This document shows positions 34,215 to 46,205 of a DNA stretch of 64,000 nt, one piece after another; position 1 is the first letter of the stretch, and every line of letters starts with the position of its first letter. Under the pieces are notes generated by a model that had not been told where the DNA came from, did not search any database, and saw nothing but the letters and a program-made list of their open reading frames with translations. The stretch comes from Macrotis lagotis (lineage: Eukaryota; Chordata; Mammalia; Peramelemorphia; Peramelidae), in NCBI RefSeq assembly GCF_037893015.1, contig NC_133661.1:227325157-227389156 (forward strand), read 5' to 3'. Both the position numbers and the translations under genes were made by a program.

Positions 34215-34595
34215 ATGAATTAGCTAGATGGTGCAGTGGATAGAGTGCCAAGCCTAGGAATATCTGAATTCAAATCTGTTTTCCAATCTTATCAATTGAC
34301 TGAAATTACTCTCTCTAAAATTTCAAATGATCTCTTAATTGCCAATATGTTGCCAGTCTTGACCTTTTCCCAATTCTTATCCTTTTTTTTTTTTATCTCT
34401 CTGTATCCTTTGATACTTCTAACTGTGGGCAAGTAACTCTGGGCAAGTCACTTAATGCTATTTGGTTCAGTTTTCTCATTTGTAAAATGAGCTGGAGAAG
34501 GAAATGGCAAAGCACTCAAGCATCTTTCCAAGAAAACTCCAAATGGGATCACAAAGTATCAGACATGCCTGAAACAACTGAATGACAACAAATTC
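34215..34595 (+). mobile_element. MAR1-type SINE interrupted by an L2-derived copy
   Basis: Head at 34219-34277 (TAGCTAGATGGTGCAGTGGA), tail from 34430 (TGGGCAAGTCACTTAATGC, AATGAGCTGGAGAAGGAAAT, ending in an RTE-like TGCCTGAAACAACTGAATG). About 20 bases of MAR1 between them are missing and replaced by about 145 bases of L2 sequence. Confidence 0.85.
34277..34425 (+). repeat. Duplicate of L2 segment 31915-32060
   Basis: Almost identical to 31915-32060 (about six substitutions, a 2-base insertion and a longer T-run). Both encode SVFQSYQLTEITL in the matching frame. Such identity is not expected between two independent, ancient L2 copies. Confidence 0.9.
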
Positions 34596-35713
34596 TTAAG
34601 GGAGATTTTCCTTATATCCATCCTAAATCCACCTGTTCTAGTTATTCCCTCTAGGAGTAAGCAAAACAAACTGAATCTCATTTCCACATTACAATTCTTG
34701 AAATATTTTGGTGATAGCTAACCTCCATTCTCATTTTCTCCTCTCTGCCCCTCTTCTTCTACGCATGCCCATTTGCTGCAATAGGTTTTTTAAAATCTCT
34801 ATGTATCTAAATCTATATCTAAATTTATTTATTTTTCTAACTACATGAAAAGATAGTTTTCAACATGTTTTGTAAGATTTTGAATTCCACATTTTTTCCC
34901 CTCCTTCTTTTCCTTCTCCCCTCCACTTAACAAGTAATCTGATATAGGTTATACATGTATAATTATATTAAGCATAATTCTTTATTAATCATGTTGTGAA
35001 AGAAGAATCAAATTGAAAAGGAAAGAAAAATAAAACAAAATAAATTTGAAAAATGGAAAATAGTATGTATTGGTCTGCATGCAGACTCAATAATTCTTAC
35101 TCATAAAGTGGATGATTTTTTTCCCCATCAAAAATCCTGCAGAAGTGCCTTTGATCATTGTACTGCTGAAAATAGCTAAATCTATCATAGTTGATCAACA
35201 CACAGTGTTACTGTTAATGTGTACAATATTCTTCTGGTTCTATTAACTTCACTCAGTATCAGTTCTTGTAAGTCTTTCCAGGATTTTCTGAAGTCCACCC
35301 TTTCATGCTTTCTTATGGAACAATAGTACTCCATCACATTCATATACCACAATTTGTTCAGTCAAATTCCACTAAAGAGTTGCTATAAATATTTTTGAAC
35401 ATGTGTATCTTTTCCCTTTTTTTGTGATCTTTTTGGGGTACAGACCTACTAAAGGTATTGTTGGATCCTAGGGTATGTACAGTTTTATTGCCCTTTGGGC
35501 ATGGTTCCAAATAGCTCTCCAGAATGGTTGGATCAGTTCATAGTTCTGCCAACAATGCATTAGTGTCCAGTTTTCCCACAACTCCTTCCAATATTGATCA
35601 TTTTCCTTTTATATCATATTTTTCAATCTGATGGGCATGAGGTGGTATCAAAGTAGTCTCAATTTGCATATATCTAATCAATAATGCTTTAGAGCATTTT
35701 TTCATTTAGATAG

Positions 35714-35872
35714 GGTTTTTTTAAGTTTTTTTGCAAGGCAAATGGGATTAAGTGGCTTGCCCAAGGCCACACAGCTAGGTAATTATTAAGTGTCTGAGGC
35801 AGGATTTGAACTCAGGTACTCCTGACTCCAGGGCCGGTACTCTATCAACTGTGCCACCTAGCTGCACCTGAC
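35714..35872 (-). mobile_element. WSINE1-type SINE
   Basis: Antisense copy. Target duplication TTTAGATAG at 35705-35713 and 35873-35881. Nested third level: SINE in L1 in CR1/L3. Confidence 0.92.
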
Positions 35873-35941
35873 TTTAGATAGTTTTAATTTCTTCATCTCA
35901 AAACTATTTGTATATTTTGACCATTTATCAATTGAGGAAGG

Positions 35942-35948
<7 letters not shown>

Positions 35949-35990
<42 letters not shown>
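35949..35990 (+). repeat. (AT)n microsatellite
   Basis: About 21 AT units in the L1 ORF2 region. Confidence 0.95.
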
Positions 35991-35993
<3 letters not shown>

Positions 35994-36012
35994 AGAAATG
36001 AGTACTCTATCA

Positions 36013-36074
36013 TAGCTCTACTACTCTATAGCTCACTACTCTATAGCTCTACTACTCTATAGCTCACTACTCTA
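36013..36074 (+). repeat. 31-bp tandem repeat, two copies
   Basis: 36013-36043 and 36044-36074 are identical; each is itself built of two ~15-bp halves around CTACTCTATAGCTC. It lies 22 bases after the AT run. Confidence 0.9.
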
Positions 36075-39000
36075 TAGCTAGCTATAAAAATTATTTCCCA
36101 GTTCCCCACATTCCTTTTAATTTTGGTTGCACTGATTTTATTTGTGTAAAAACTTTTCAATGTAATGTAATCTAAATTATCCATTTTGCATTTTATAATG
36201 TTCTCTATTTCTTGTTTGGTCATAAACCCCTTATCTCTCCATAGACCTGACAACTGTTCCTTCTTCTCCAAATTGTTTTATGTTATAACCCTTTATGTCT
36301 AAATCCTGTACACATTTCTACCTTATTTTCTGTCATACTATTTTCCAGTTTTGCAATTATTTTGTGAGTTCTTAGCCCAGAAGCTAGACAATTTGGGGTT
36401 TATCAAATAATAGATTACTATAGTCATTGACTACTATTTCTTTTGCAACTAATCTATTCCACTGATCTATCACTCTATTTCTTAACCGATACCAAATAGT
36501 TTTGGCACTGCTGCTTATAATTTTAGATCTGGTATGGTTAGTCCACCTTCCTTTGCATTTTTTTCCTATAAACTCCTTTGATATTTTTGACCTTTTGTTC
36601 CTCTTAATGAATTTTGTTACTATTTTTCTAGCTATGTAAAATAGTTGTTTGGTAGTTTGATTGGTATAACACTGAATAAGTAATTTGATTTAGGTAGAAT
36701 TGCCATTTTTATTGTATTAGTGTGGCCTCCTTATGAGCAATTGACATTTTTATAATTATTTTAACCTGAGTTTATTTGTGTGAAAAGTGTTTTGCAATTG
36801 TTTCTGTGTTTGTCTTACAGGGTAGATTCCCAAGTATTTTATATTGTCTATAGTTACTTTAAATGGGACTTTTTCTATTTCTTGCTTTTGGGCTTTATTG
36901 TTCATATATAGAAATACTAATGATTTATGTGGGTTTATTTTATACCCTTCAAATCTGCTAAAGTTGTTAATTGTTTCAAGTAGTTTTTAAGTTGAATTTT
37001 CTAGGATTCTCTAAGTATACCATAGCATCATCTGCAAAGAGTGAGAGTTTTGTTTCCTCGTTGTCTATTCTAGCTCATTCAATTTCTTTTTCTTTTCTTA
37101 TTGCTAAAGCTAACATATCTAATACAATATTGAATATTAGTGGTGGTAACAAACATTCTTGTTTCATCCCTGATCTTATAGGAAATGCTTCTAATTTATC
37201 TCCATATATATGTGCGTGTGTGTGTGGGGGTTTAGATAGATACTGCTTCTTATTTTATGGAACCCCTATTTATTTCTTTGCTCTCTAGTGGTTTTACTAG
37301 GAATGGGTGCTGTATTTTGTCAAGAGCTTTTTCAGTATCTATTGATACAATCATATGATTTCTGTTGATTCTGTAATTGATATGATTATGTTCATAGTTT
37401 TTGTTATATTGACCAATCCTATATTCCTACTTTAAATTCTACATGATCATAGTGTATTATCCCAGTAATTTGATGTAATCTCTTTGCTAATATTTTATTT
37501 TAAAATTTTGCATCAATATTCATTGGGAAAATTGGGCTATATTTTTTTCTCTGTCTTATCTCTTACTGGTATCAGCATCATAAAAGGAATTTGGCAATAC
37601 TCCTTCTTTGCCTATTTTTTTCAAAGTTTAGCTTCAACTGATTCTTGAACAGCATTAGCTCTTTTTTTTCTTCATTATTCTGGATGTACTGTTTGGGGCA
37701 TGCTCTGACTATTCCATGTTTTTGTTAAAATGAGGCACCCAGAAAAAAATGAGGCACTCAGAATTGAACACAGTTCTCCATCTGTGGAATGATTACGGTA
37801 GAGTATAGTAGAATGTTCCTTCCTTTGCTTCACTAGAAGGGCACTAATTTTTTTCAGCTTCCATGTCATAGCCTTGATTCATCTGGAGTTTACAATCCAC
37901 TATAACTTCTAGATCCTTTCCACGGAAACCAATATTTAGACATACATTCCCCAACCTGTATTGGTGAAGTTGCTTTCTTGAAATCCATAGTAGATTTTTT
38001 TTCCTTTGTCCTTGTTAAATTTCATCTCCTTTGATTTGGCCCATTGTTCTAGCTACTTGAGATCATTTTATATTTTGACTCTGCCTTCCATATGTTAGTT
38101 ATTCTACCAGCTTTATGTTATATACAAATTTTACAATTCTGCCTTTTGTGACTTCATACAAGTTACTGATAAAAACAAAACAAAACAAAAATATTAAACA
38201 GAACAGAGCTGATGACAGATTCTTGGAGCACTTTACAAGAGAACTTCAAATCTGGCACTGAGTCATTAAATAATTGCTCTTTGGTCATTCAATTAATTTT
38301 CAGTATATTTAACTACCCTATCATCCAACCCACATCTTTCCACCCTGTTGAGAAGATTTTCATGAGAGACTATGTTAAATACCTTATATAAATATAATAT
38401 TTATCTCCAAGAATCTCATAATATATTAGTAGTAATCCTGTCCAAACAGGAAATAGAGTTAGCATAATATGGCTAGTTCTTGTTGAAGTCTTAGCTCCCT
38501 GCCTCCTTTTATAAATGCTTATAGAACATCCCTTTAATAATATGTTCTAGAATTCTTCCAGGAATTAAGGCTTATTTCAACTCATGGTTTTTAAAATCAA
38601 TCTTCTGTTTTTGGAAAATCTGGACAAAATTGGCCTTCTTAGAGTCCTATAGCATCTCTCTCATTCTCCACTGATCCACTGATTTCCAGCAGTGGCTCCT
38701 CATTTGTAACTATTATTTCCTTCAGAACCCAAGGTCTTTGGGCCTGAGGCCTGCATTTATTTGAAGGTAGTCATATACTGTCTTATTGTCTTTTCAGTTG
38801 TAATTGAGTTTCTGTTCCCTGCTAACCACCCTGCCTTCCCACCCCCCTCCTCAGACCAGAGATAATTCTCTTTGGAAAAATAAGCAGAAACAAAGCTAAA
38901 GATGAATACTCCTACCTACTTATCATCATTCAGTATTATCCCATCTACTCCAAGCAGAAGTATTGTCCATTCTTTGATCCACCTCTTGTTCCCAGGATGA

Positions 39001-39139
39001 CTAAATAAATCCCTTTCTTGTTGTACTTAGTATTTATACCTGATAGCTCATGGACAAGATTCTTACATGATCAAACTACTCTTTTATATTTGCCTTCAGA
39101 TAGGTGTCTTTTAGCTTTGTATTTTTAAAATATGAGTTT

Positions 39140-39610
39140 GTATTGTGCTATAAGAAAAGATGAGCAAACAAATTTCAGAAAAACCTGGAAAGACATTCAG
39201 AAACTGATACTGAGTAAAGTGAGCAGAACCAGGAGAACACTGAATACAGTAATTGCAACACTGTATGATAAGCAACTATGATAGACCTAGATCTTCTCAA
39301 CAATGCAATTCATGAGGGAAATTACTATCCAAATCCAGAGAAAGAGCTATGGAGTCTGAAAGTAGATCAAGCATACTATTTTCAATTTTTTGTTTTTGTT
39401 TTTCATGTTTTCTTTTCTTTTGTTCTATTTATTCCTTTACAACATGACTAATATGAAAATATGTTTACATGATCACACATGCCATCTTAGAAAAGGGTGA
39501 AGGGAAGGAGAATGGGAGAAAAAATTGAAACTCAAAATTCTTACAAAAAATGAATGTTGAAATTATTTTTACTTGTAACTGGAAAAAAATGAAAAAAATT
39601 TGCAAAAAAA
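39140..39610 (+). mobile_element. L1 LINE 3' end, older subfamily
   Basis: Sense 3' end: GAGCAGAACCAGGAGAACAC at 39221 is the conserved ORF2 terminus. It is followed by a 3' UTR with TCCAGAGAAAGAGCTATGG and an A-rich end near 39600. Confidence 0.8.
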
Positions 39611-40060
39611 TATGAATTGATAATGTTGATATATAGCTTTATACTGGTCCAATCATTTTGTATATAATTTGGAATTTTGTTAGAAAAGCAATTACTTTTG
39701 GTCCAGAGATTCTGCTTCTGGCATATACTCCAAGGAAGAAAAAGACAGAAAGAAAGACCTCAATAGGAAAATATTTATAGCTGTACTTTTTTTGTGTAGT
39801 AGCACAGAACTGGAAACAAAGTAGTTCTTATTGATTGAAAAATGTCTAGACCAACTATGGACCATGAATATAATAGAGTATTATTGAGCTATAAGTAAAG
39901 ATGTCTATGAGAAATTTGGAAAAAATATGAATTTTTATAAACTGATGTACAGTGAAATAAGAATCATGAAAAATACACACAATGACCAAATAATATAAAC
40001 AAAAGAGAAAATAAAACAAAGTTGAATGCTGCAACCAATTTTTGTGTTGAAGACAGAAGT
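39611..40060 (+). mobile_element. Second L1 3' fragment
   Basis: Resembles the L1 ORF2 end again (TATACTCCAAGGAAG, GGACCATGAATATAATAGAG, GATGTACAGTGAAATAAG). It is not continuous with the previous piece, so a separate copy or tandem insertion. Confidence 0.65.
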
Positions 40061-40298
40061 GACAATAGGTATGTAGTAGTCCATACACTGTCAGATATTG
40101 TCCCTATTTCAACTAGTTTTCTTATTTTAAAGTAAACATTACTAATTTGGGGATGAATTCCCTACATATCCACATTGATTTATTGGATAGCTCTCATTTT
40201 CCTTCCTCATCCAAGTTACTTCTTTTGTCTTAATAATTTCACATGTGAGACCTTCTTAACCTTCTTGAGTACTTCCCCTAAGAAATATTAGACTATTT

Positions 40299-40800
40299 GG
40301 GGCAGCTGGGTGACACAGTGGATAAAGCACTGGCCTTGGAGTTAGGAGGCATGGAATTCAAATTCAACACCTGACACTTAGGGGCGGCTAGGTGGTGCAG
40401 TGGATAAAGCACCAGCCCTGGAGTCAGGAGTACCTGGGTTCAAATCCAGTCTCAGACACTTAATAATTACCCAGCTGTGTGGCCTTGGGCAAGCCACTTA
40501 ACCCCATTTGCCTTGAAAAAACCTAAAAACAACAACAACAACAACAACAAAACAAAAAAAAATACCTGACACTTAATAGTTGTGTGACCTTGGGCAAGTC
40601 ACTTAATCCTGACTACTTGCATCCAGAGTCACCTCCAGTCATCCTGATTCACATCTGGTCACTGGACCCAGAAGGCTCTGGAGAAGGAAGTGAGACTGGT
40701 GACTTAGCATAGTATCCTCTTATTCAAATCTAATTCATGTGCTTGTCATAGCATTGCCTCCCTGATGTCATGGAATTCTTTGAGAATGAAGGACTAACAT
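40299..40800 (+). mobile_element. Older long tRNA-derived SINE, host of a nested SINE
   Basis: Head 40299-40380 (GGGGCAGCTGGGTGACACAG) resumes after the inserted SINE at 40564 with ACCTGACACTTAATAG. It continues with a long unique tail (CACCTCCAGTCATCCTGATT, GCATTGCCTCCCTGATGTCA, GAGAATGAAGGACTAACA). The tail is of a type I associate with marsupial SINEs. Confidence 0.8.
40381..40563 (+). mobile_element. WSINE1-type SINE nested in older SINE
   Basis: Starts GGGGCGGCTAGGTGGTGCAG, ends with an (AAC)n-bearing tail. Exact 12-bp target duplication ACCTGACACTTA at 40369-40380 and 40564-40575. Confidence 0.94.
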
Positions 40801-40852
40801 AATTATCATCATTAGATCATTTAATTAATCAACTGAACAATCAGTATTTATT

Positions 40853-41001
40853 TTTTGTTGTTTTTTGCAAGGTAGTAGGGTTAAGTGACTTGCTCATGGT
40901 CACACAGTTAGGAAATTATTAAATGCCTGAGGCTGGATTTGAACTCAGGTCCTCCTGACTCCAGGGCCAGTGCTCTATCCACTGTGCCACCTAGCTGCCC
41001 C
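40853..41001 (-). mobile_element. WSINE1/MIR-like tRNA SINE
   Basis: Antisense copy with target duplication ACAATCAGTATTTATT (40837-40852) and ACAATCAGCATTTATT (41002-41017), one mismatch. Confidence 0.92.
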
Positions 41002-41019
41002 ACAATCAGCATTTATTAA

Positions 41020-41225
41020 GATGGTTTCTTTTGAGTAGGATGACTTGAGTTCAAATCTGACCCAGACAGTTACTATGTAACGCTGGACAAGTTTCCTCAA
41101 CTGCAAAATGGGGATAAAAACAGCACCTACTTTGCAGGATTCTTGTGAGGATCAATGAAATCATATTTGTAGAGCACTAAGCACAATTCCTGGAATAAAT
41201 TAGAAATAAGTTCATAGTAGAAGTA
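41020..41225 (+). mobile_element. MIR-type SINE
   Basis: Sense MIR: CAAATCTGACCCAGACAG, GCAAAATGGGGATAAAAACA, TTGTGAGGATCAATGAAAT. Confidence 0.7.
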
Positions 41226-43319
41226 AATTAGAAATAAAATTTTATTTCCTCCTTCCTTTTCCCAAGTACTATAAAAGAATACTAGGTATATGAAAGGAAA
41301 AAGAAAAATAGTTTCTGCCTTTAGGAAGTTTATATAGAAGTAAATATAAAATAGCTAGAAGAAGCCAGCACTAGTGACTGGGGGATCATGAATCTAAGAG
41401 AATACATGTTTTGAGTGAGTTAAACCCAGTTTCTGTTCAAATCTAGTGCTCTTTCTATTACAAAGTAAGGCATTGGTAGAAAGACCATGAGGTTGAGGGG
41501 GACAACTGGTCAAAGCTTTCCAAGCTCTAAGCTCCATCTCCTGGGACATTCAAACCAATACTAAAATTTTATGGCTTAATTCCAGAAGATTCATGTTTAT
41601 TCACTTTAAGGATCCACATTGGGTCCCCTACAAATGATGGGAATAAAGGAGGCCTAGAGCAGACCCTTCCTTTTGCCTCTCCTCTGACTCTGAACCTTTT
41701 TCTCCTACAATTCTACTTTTTCCTTTCCACACCAGCTAGTAAGACTTTCTCCTTATACTTTCTCTGAATTCTGAAATTTGTACTCCCCAAATTTAGTGTG
41801 TCTATCAGACTGTCTTTCCTCTCCTCTATCATGAATATAATTATATAGCTCCCCAGATTTCCTTTGCCTTAATAATAACTTGAGCTTTCAAAAGTTGAAG
41901 AATCATAGTTTTTAAAACTGTCAAAATAAGGATTAATTATACATACATATTTAACAAGACTTTATTTTTATTTTTTATTTCTTATTAGTGAGGAGAGAGA
42001 GAGCAGGAGGGAGAAAAAATAAATGCTTGGTACTTTTAAAAAAAGAAACCACGCGCAAGGAGGTTTACAGCACTGAAAAGTGTTGGAAGAAACAATAAAG
42101 GAAACTGCTACTCTTGATCTGGTGCTGATCAATAAGGAAAATCTGATTCCTAAACTTACTAGGTGAAATTTAACAGATATAAATATAAATCCCTGCACTT
42201 CAGATAAAAGAACAAGCTTGTACAACTATAGGATGGAACTGGAAACACAATACAAAGCAGATTGGACAAATGGTATAGTGGAGAGAGTAAGAGATTTATA
42301 GCCTCAAGTTTGAATCCCACTTTTGACACTTCCTGTGTGATCTTGGGTGAGTCACTTGACCTTTTAATTTCCTCATTCTTATTAGGGAGTTGGAAGGGAT
42401 GATCTCTATGTTCCCTTTTAGTTTTTTCTTGAAATAAATTGAATGAGAGAACACCTTCGCTTAGGTACCAGTGGAGAGAACTTAATAACCTAGCTGTTGA
42501 TCAATGGGATTAAGCAGAATAAATAAGAGACCTGCAAAGCCTCAAGTACGTTCACTGAAAAAGCAACTCATGGACTTATGAAAATGGTAAACTATTATTG
42601 ATTATACCATATTTGAAAGTGTTCTGGAAATTGAAGATAATGAATGAGAATGGAAAAGGGGAAAATATAATATTTGGATATTATAGAGAACTACAAGAAA
42701 AGAATTATCTTGGGGACAATATGTGACATTGGAAAAACTTTTCTAATTGGAAATGTTGACAATTTAATCTCATTTCCTCTTCCTCCATATTTTAATGGTT
42801 TTTGTTTCAGAAAGCATAGTAAAAGGAATTTAAATTCTGGACGCTTACTAACTGCTTAACATTGTCAACCAAGTCACTTTAGTCTCTTGAGTCTCAGATT
42901 TCTCATTTGCAAAATGGGATATTACTATTTGTTCTAGTTACCCTCCAGTATTGTGAATTAGAGAGACCAGAGCTAACTGGTTCTAGTTCTAGAGCCAAAG
43001 AAATAGAGATTGAAGGTCTGGAAGTAAATTTTGAGATCATCTTTGCCTTACCTCTTCCTTTACTACTCTGAGTTGTGTTCTTCTTTTTCCCCCACAGCCA
43101 GTCTTATGGACTTCTCCTTCTGGACTGGGCATCAGGATGCCAAGTGTCCTGTAGGGAGCAGTCCTTTCCCCAGAGAATCAGACTAATCATGACTCCCTTC
43201 TGCCTTGTATCTGATCAATTATTCAGTCACATCTGAGTCTTGATAACTACATGGACCATTGCCCATCAATCTTCTCTATGAGGTTTTCTTGGAATTGGAA
43301 CGGTTTATCATTTACTTCT
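41226..43319. other. Intron, mostly unassigned; MIR pieces
   Basis: MIR-like sense copies at about 42250-42440 (TTGTGTGATCTTGGGTGAGTC) and 42875-42960. No coding exon. The rest appears unique. Confidence 0.5.
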
Positions 43320-43455
43320 CTAGAGGATTAAGGCAAACAGTTTAAGTGACTTACTCTGAGTTACAAAGCAGGTGAATGTCTGAGGTTGGATTTGAACTCA
43401 GGCACTCCTGACTCCAGGGCCAGCGCTCTATCCACTGTGCCACTTAGCCCCCACC
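43320..43455 (-). mobile_element. tRNA-derived SINE, older
   Basis: Antisense body: GAGGTTGGATTTGAACTCAG, then the head near 43430-43450 (CACTGTGCCACTTAGCCC). More diverged than WSINE1-type copies; no clear target duplication. Confidence 0.8.
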
Positions 43456-43529
43456 AATAGACTTCTTGAAGGTAAGGAACTAGACCATTTTTCTTTTCTG
43501 TTTTTCAACACTGATTCAGTGCCCTGAAT

Positions 43530-43665
43530 CAATCAAGCAATAATTTGTTAAATGTGTAAGGCACTGTGCTAAGTGCCTGTGATACAAAAAAGTGGTCCTT
43601 ACCCTTAAGGAGTTTACATTCTGGTGAGACAATTGGACAATTTATAAGCTAGAACATCTGAGAGA
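43530..43665 (-). repeat. L2-like antisense repeat
   Basis: Contains AAGGCACTGTGCTAAGTGCC and CCTTACCCTTAAGGAG, the same motif as at 22.2-22.4 kb. Confidence 0.6.
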
Positions 43666-43688
43666 GAGTAAGTGAGTGAGTGGTTGCA

Positions 43689-43692
<4 letters not shown>

Positions 43693-43757
<65 letters not shown>

Positions 43758-43779
43758 GTGAGAGAGAGAGAGAGAGAGA
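43693..43779 (+). repeat. (TG)n then (GA)n compound microsatellite
   Basis: About 21 TG units, then about 22 GA units with one interruption. Makes a false Cys/Val-then-Arg/Glu frame at 43680-43874. Confidence 0.95.
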
Positions 43780-45780
43780 TTTGTCATTCACTCTTGAAGA
43801 AGACAGTGACAATCAGAGAAGTGATGCCATGGCAAGCACATGAATTGAATTTCAGTGAGGGGGTACTGTGCTAGTGAGTGTTGTGTCTGAAAAGAGGTTT
43901 TTGAACTACTGTCCAACTGGCTCCAATGCCAGTGCTCTACTCTCTGTGTCACCTAGTCACCCCAGACTATAAACTATGGCATTAGCAGTTGGAGGAACCA
44001 GAACAGGTCAGAAGAAGAATGCAGTGCTTGAGCTGAGTCTTAAAGGAAGCCAATGCACATTAGGGACTTAATAGACTTAATGAATAGCATAGATGGCAGA
44101 AAGAATAAAACTAATTTTCCACATAAAATTATGCATAAAATAAGTGTTCACACAAAAAGAGAAGTATCTGCCTAGCTAAAAGGAAGTCTGAAGGGTGAAA
44201 AAAGCAACCTACTTATGTACTTTTTTTTTTTTTTTTGGAGTATGAGAAGATTTAGAGCCCCATTAATTGCAAGGACATTTTCTACTAAGTGCTTATGAAA
44301 AGAGAACTACTCTTGGTGTATTAAGATGACACTACTGCCCTTCCATTAATGGGTACAACATGCTGAACTGATTTTTCAGGAGTAGTGGTGAGCTACATTA
44401 ATGCATTCTTGGGAAGTGTGATGAAAAGAGCAATAATTAGGTCTCTTGTCCCAGTCCTGAGGCTAAATGGACCCCATAAGGATTCAGACCTGTGACTCTG
44501 ACCTTGTTGGGACTGAATTCTTACCAACTATTATCTCCAGTCTGGACACTGATAGGGAGACTACCCATTGAATCATTAGGGAGTTGAATTATGTGACTCT
44601 AAGGTGTTATGAAGAAAAAAAAGAAGACACTTCAATTTTAAAGCTCTGTTGGCTAAGAGGCAGGGGGTCAAGATCATTTACTCTGGGAGTCTCTCAGAAT
44701 GATTAATCCATCACCCCCTTGGATTCAGCAGTCACAGATTGGTTGGCAAGGGAAGGTAGAAAGGGCAGGATTTCCATGGCAACAACTATTCTGTCTCTAA
44801 GATCACAAGAATGTATTTGGCATCATGGCAAGTAAGAAGAGTGCTGAGTTTGGGATCATGGAGCTCTTCTATTTGCTATTTGTGTGACTTTGCTCAAGTA
44901 CACTGATTTTTCTGTACTTCAGTTTCCACATTTGTAAAATCTGGAAGATGAATTAGATTACCTCTCACATTCTCTTCCAGTTCTAAATCTTGGAATTTAC
45001 TGAAAGTTACATCATACATTGAAAGATGTGAAATAAAAAAAAACCCTGTGATAATTTATTCAATAATAATAATAATATTATGAAGTCAAAGTACTTTGAA
45101 GACTCAAGATCTCTTGTCATTGCAATAATAATCATGATTCCAGAGGACTAATGATGCAACATGCAACCTATCTCCTAACAAAAAGGTGATGAAATTCAAG
45201 ATGTAGAATGAGACCTGTATTTTTGGACATGACCAATGCAGGAATTTGTTTTTCTTTACTATGCCTATTTGTTACATAAATTTCCTTTTTTCTTTTACTT
45301 TTTTTCCAATTTGTAGTGGAGTGAAGGGGGACTGAGAAGGGAAGAAATTAAGTGTTTGTGAATTTAAAATATAAAAGTGTTCAAAAAAGGTAGAAAGGTT
45401 GCATGCACAAAAAGATGAAAATCTGAGTTCATATTCTGCTTTTGATACTTACTATCTAACTGCTTGGATGGCCATGGATATGTGTATTACTTAAGCTCCA
45501 TAAACCTCAGCTTATTCATCTGTCAAATGGGAATAACAAAATTAGTATTGTCTACCTCATTGTGTTGTTGTGAAGGTCTAGAGATAATATAAAGTCTTCT
45601 ACAAGTCTTTATAAATGTGAACTTATATAAACTTTATTAACTATAGATTTTCTAGCTTTCTCTGTTTACTGAGGTGATTACTTTGTGTAAAGGAATACAA
45701 AATAATTGCTCTTAGTAAAAACAATTTATGTGCTGAGTATTCAGCTAGACAGCTTTAAGAACTTGTATCAGAGTCAACAT
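43780..45780. other. Intron, no gene; MIR pieces
   Basis: MIR-like sense copies at about 44835-44995 (CTATTTGTGTGACTTTGCTC) and 45405-45640 (AAACCTCAGCTTATTCATC). A T17 run at 44221 and an AAT run near 45064. Confidence 0.5.
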
Positions 45781-45946
45781 TGGGACAGGTAGGTGGCACA
45801 GTGAATAGAGCCACTGGTCCTGCTGTCAGGAGGACCTGAGTTCAAATCTGTACTCAGACATTTAATATTTACCTGTGTGATCTTTGGCAAGTCATTTAAC
45901 CCCATTGCCTTGCAAAAACCAAAACCAAAAAAAAAAACCCCAAAAA
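45781..45946 (+). mobile_element. WSINE1-type SINE, somewhat diverged
   Basis: Sense copy, head GGGACAGGTAGGTGGCACAG, tail with A-run to 45946. Target duplication AGTCAACAT at 45772-45780 and 45947-45955. Confidence 0.9.
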
Positions 45947-46029
45947 AGTCAACATCCCCCTGGCTTCATCTAAGTTTAATTTTGCCTGGAGACTCCTTGA
46001 TAATAATTGTTTAGGCCATGGTAGAGAGA

Positions 46030-46205
46030 CTAAATATTAGAATAGGAAGAGACCATAATGGGGTCATTCACTCCAGTCCTTTCATTTTGCAGAGGAGGAA
46101 TCTGAGTGTTAAAGGATACCTGACTTGTCCAAGATCACAGAGCTCATGGTTGCATTGGGACTTAAACTTCTGATTCCAAGTGCTCCATCTACTTAGACTC
46201 TCAGC
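46030..46205 (-). mobile_element. MIR-type SINE
   Basis: Antisense: TTTTGCAGAGGAGGAATCTG, TTGTCCAAGATCACAGAGC, then CTTCTGATTCCAAGTGC. Confidence 0.7.

Larger units (their letters stand above)
34790..37640 (-). mobile_element. L1 LINE, 5'-truncated
   Basis: L1 3' UTR from about 34800 and ORF2 to about 37640, inserted inside the CR1/L3 copy. It keeps the RT box FADD (sense) at 37027-37038 and other stretches shared with the L1 at 13.1-18.6 kb. It carries a SINE (35714-35872), an AT microsatellite and a 31-bp tandem repeat. Confidence 0.88.
34598..39130 (-). mobile_element. CR1/L3-clade LINE, split by an L1
   Basis: Antisense CR1/L3 at 34598-34785 resumes at 37640 in the right order (AACTGATTCTTGAACAGCAT). 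It continues through GAATTGAACACAGTTCTCCA, the RT-adjacent stretch TTAAACAGAACAGAGCTGAT (sense: LFNIF-type), and GAGACTATGTTAAATACCTT (sense AFDTVSH-type region). It reaches about 39130. An AAAAC run at 38175-38192 is a later expansion. All frames are dead. Confidence 0.75.

Noticed and set aside
43680..43874. Frame with Cys-Val and Arg-Glu repeats
   Set aside because: TG/GA microsatellite.
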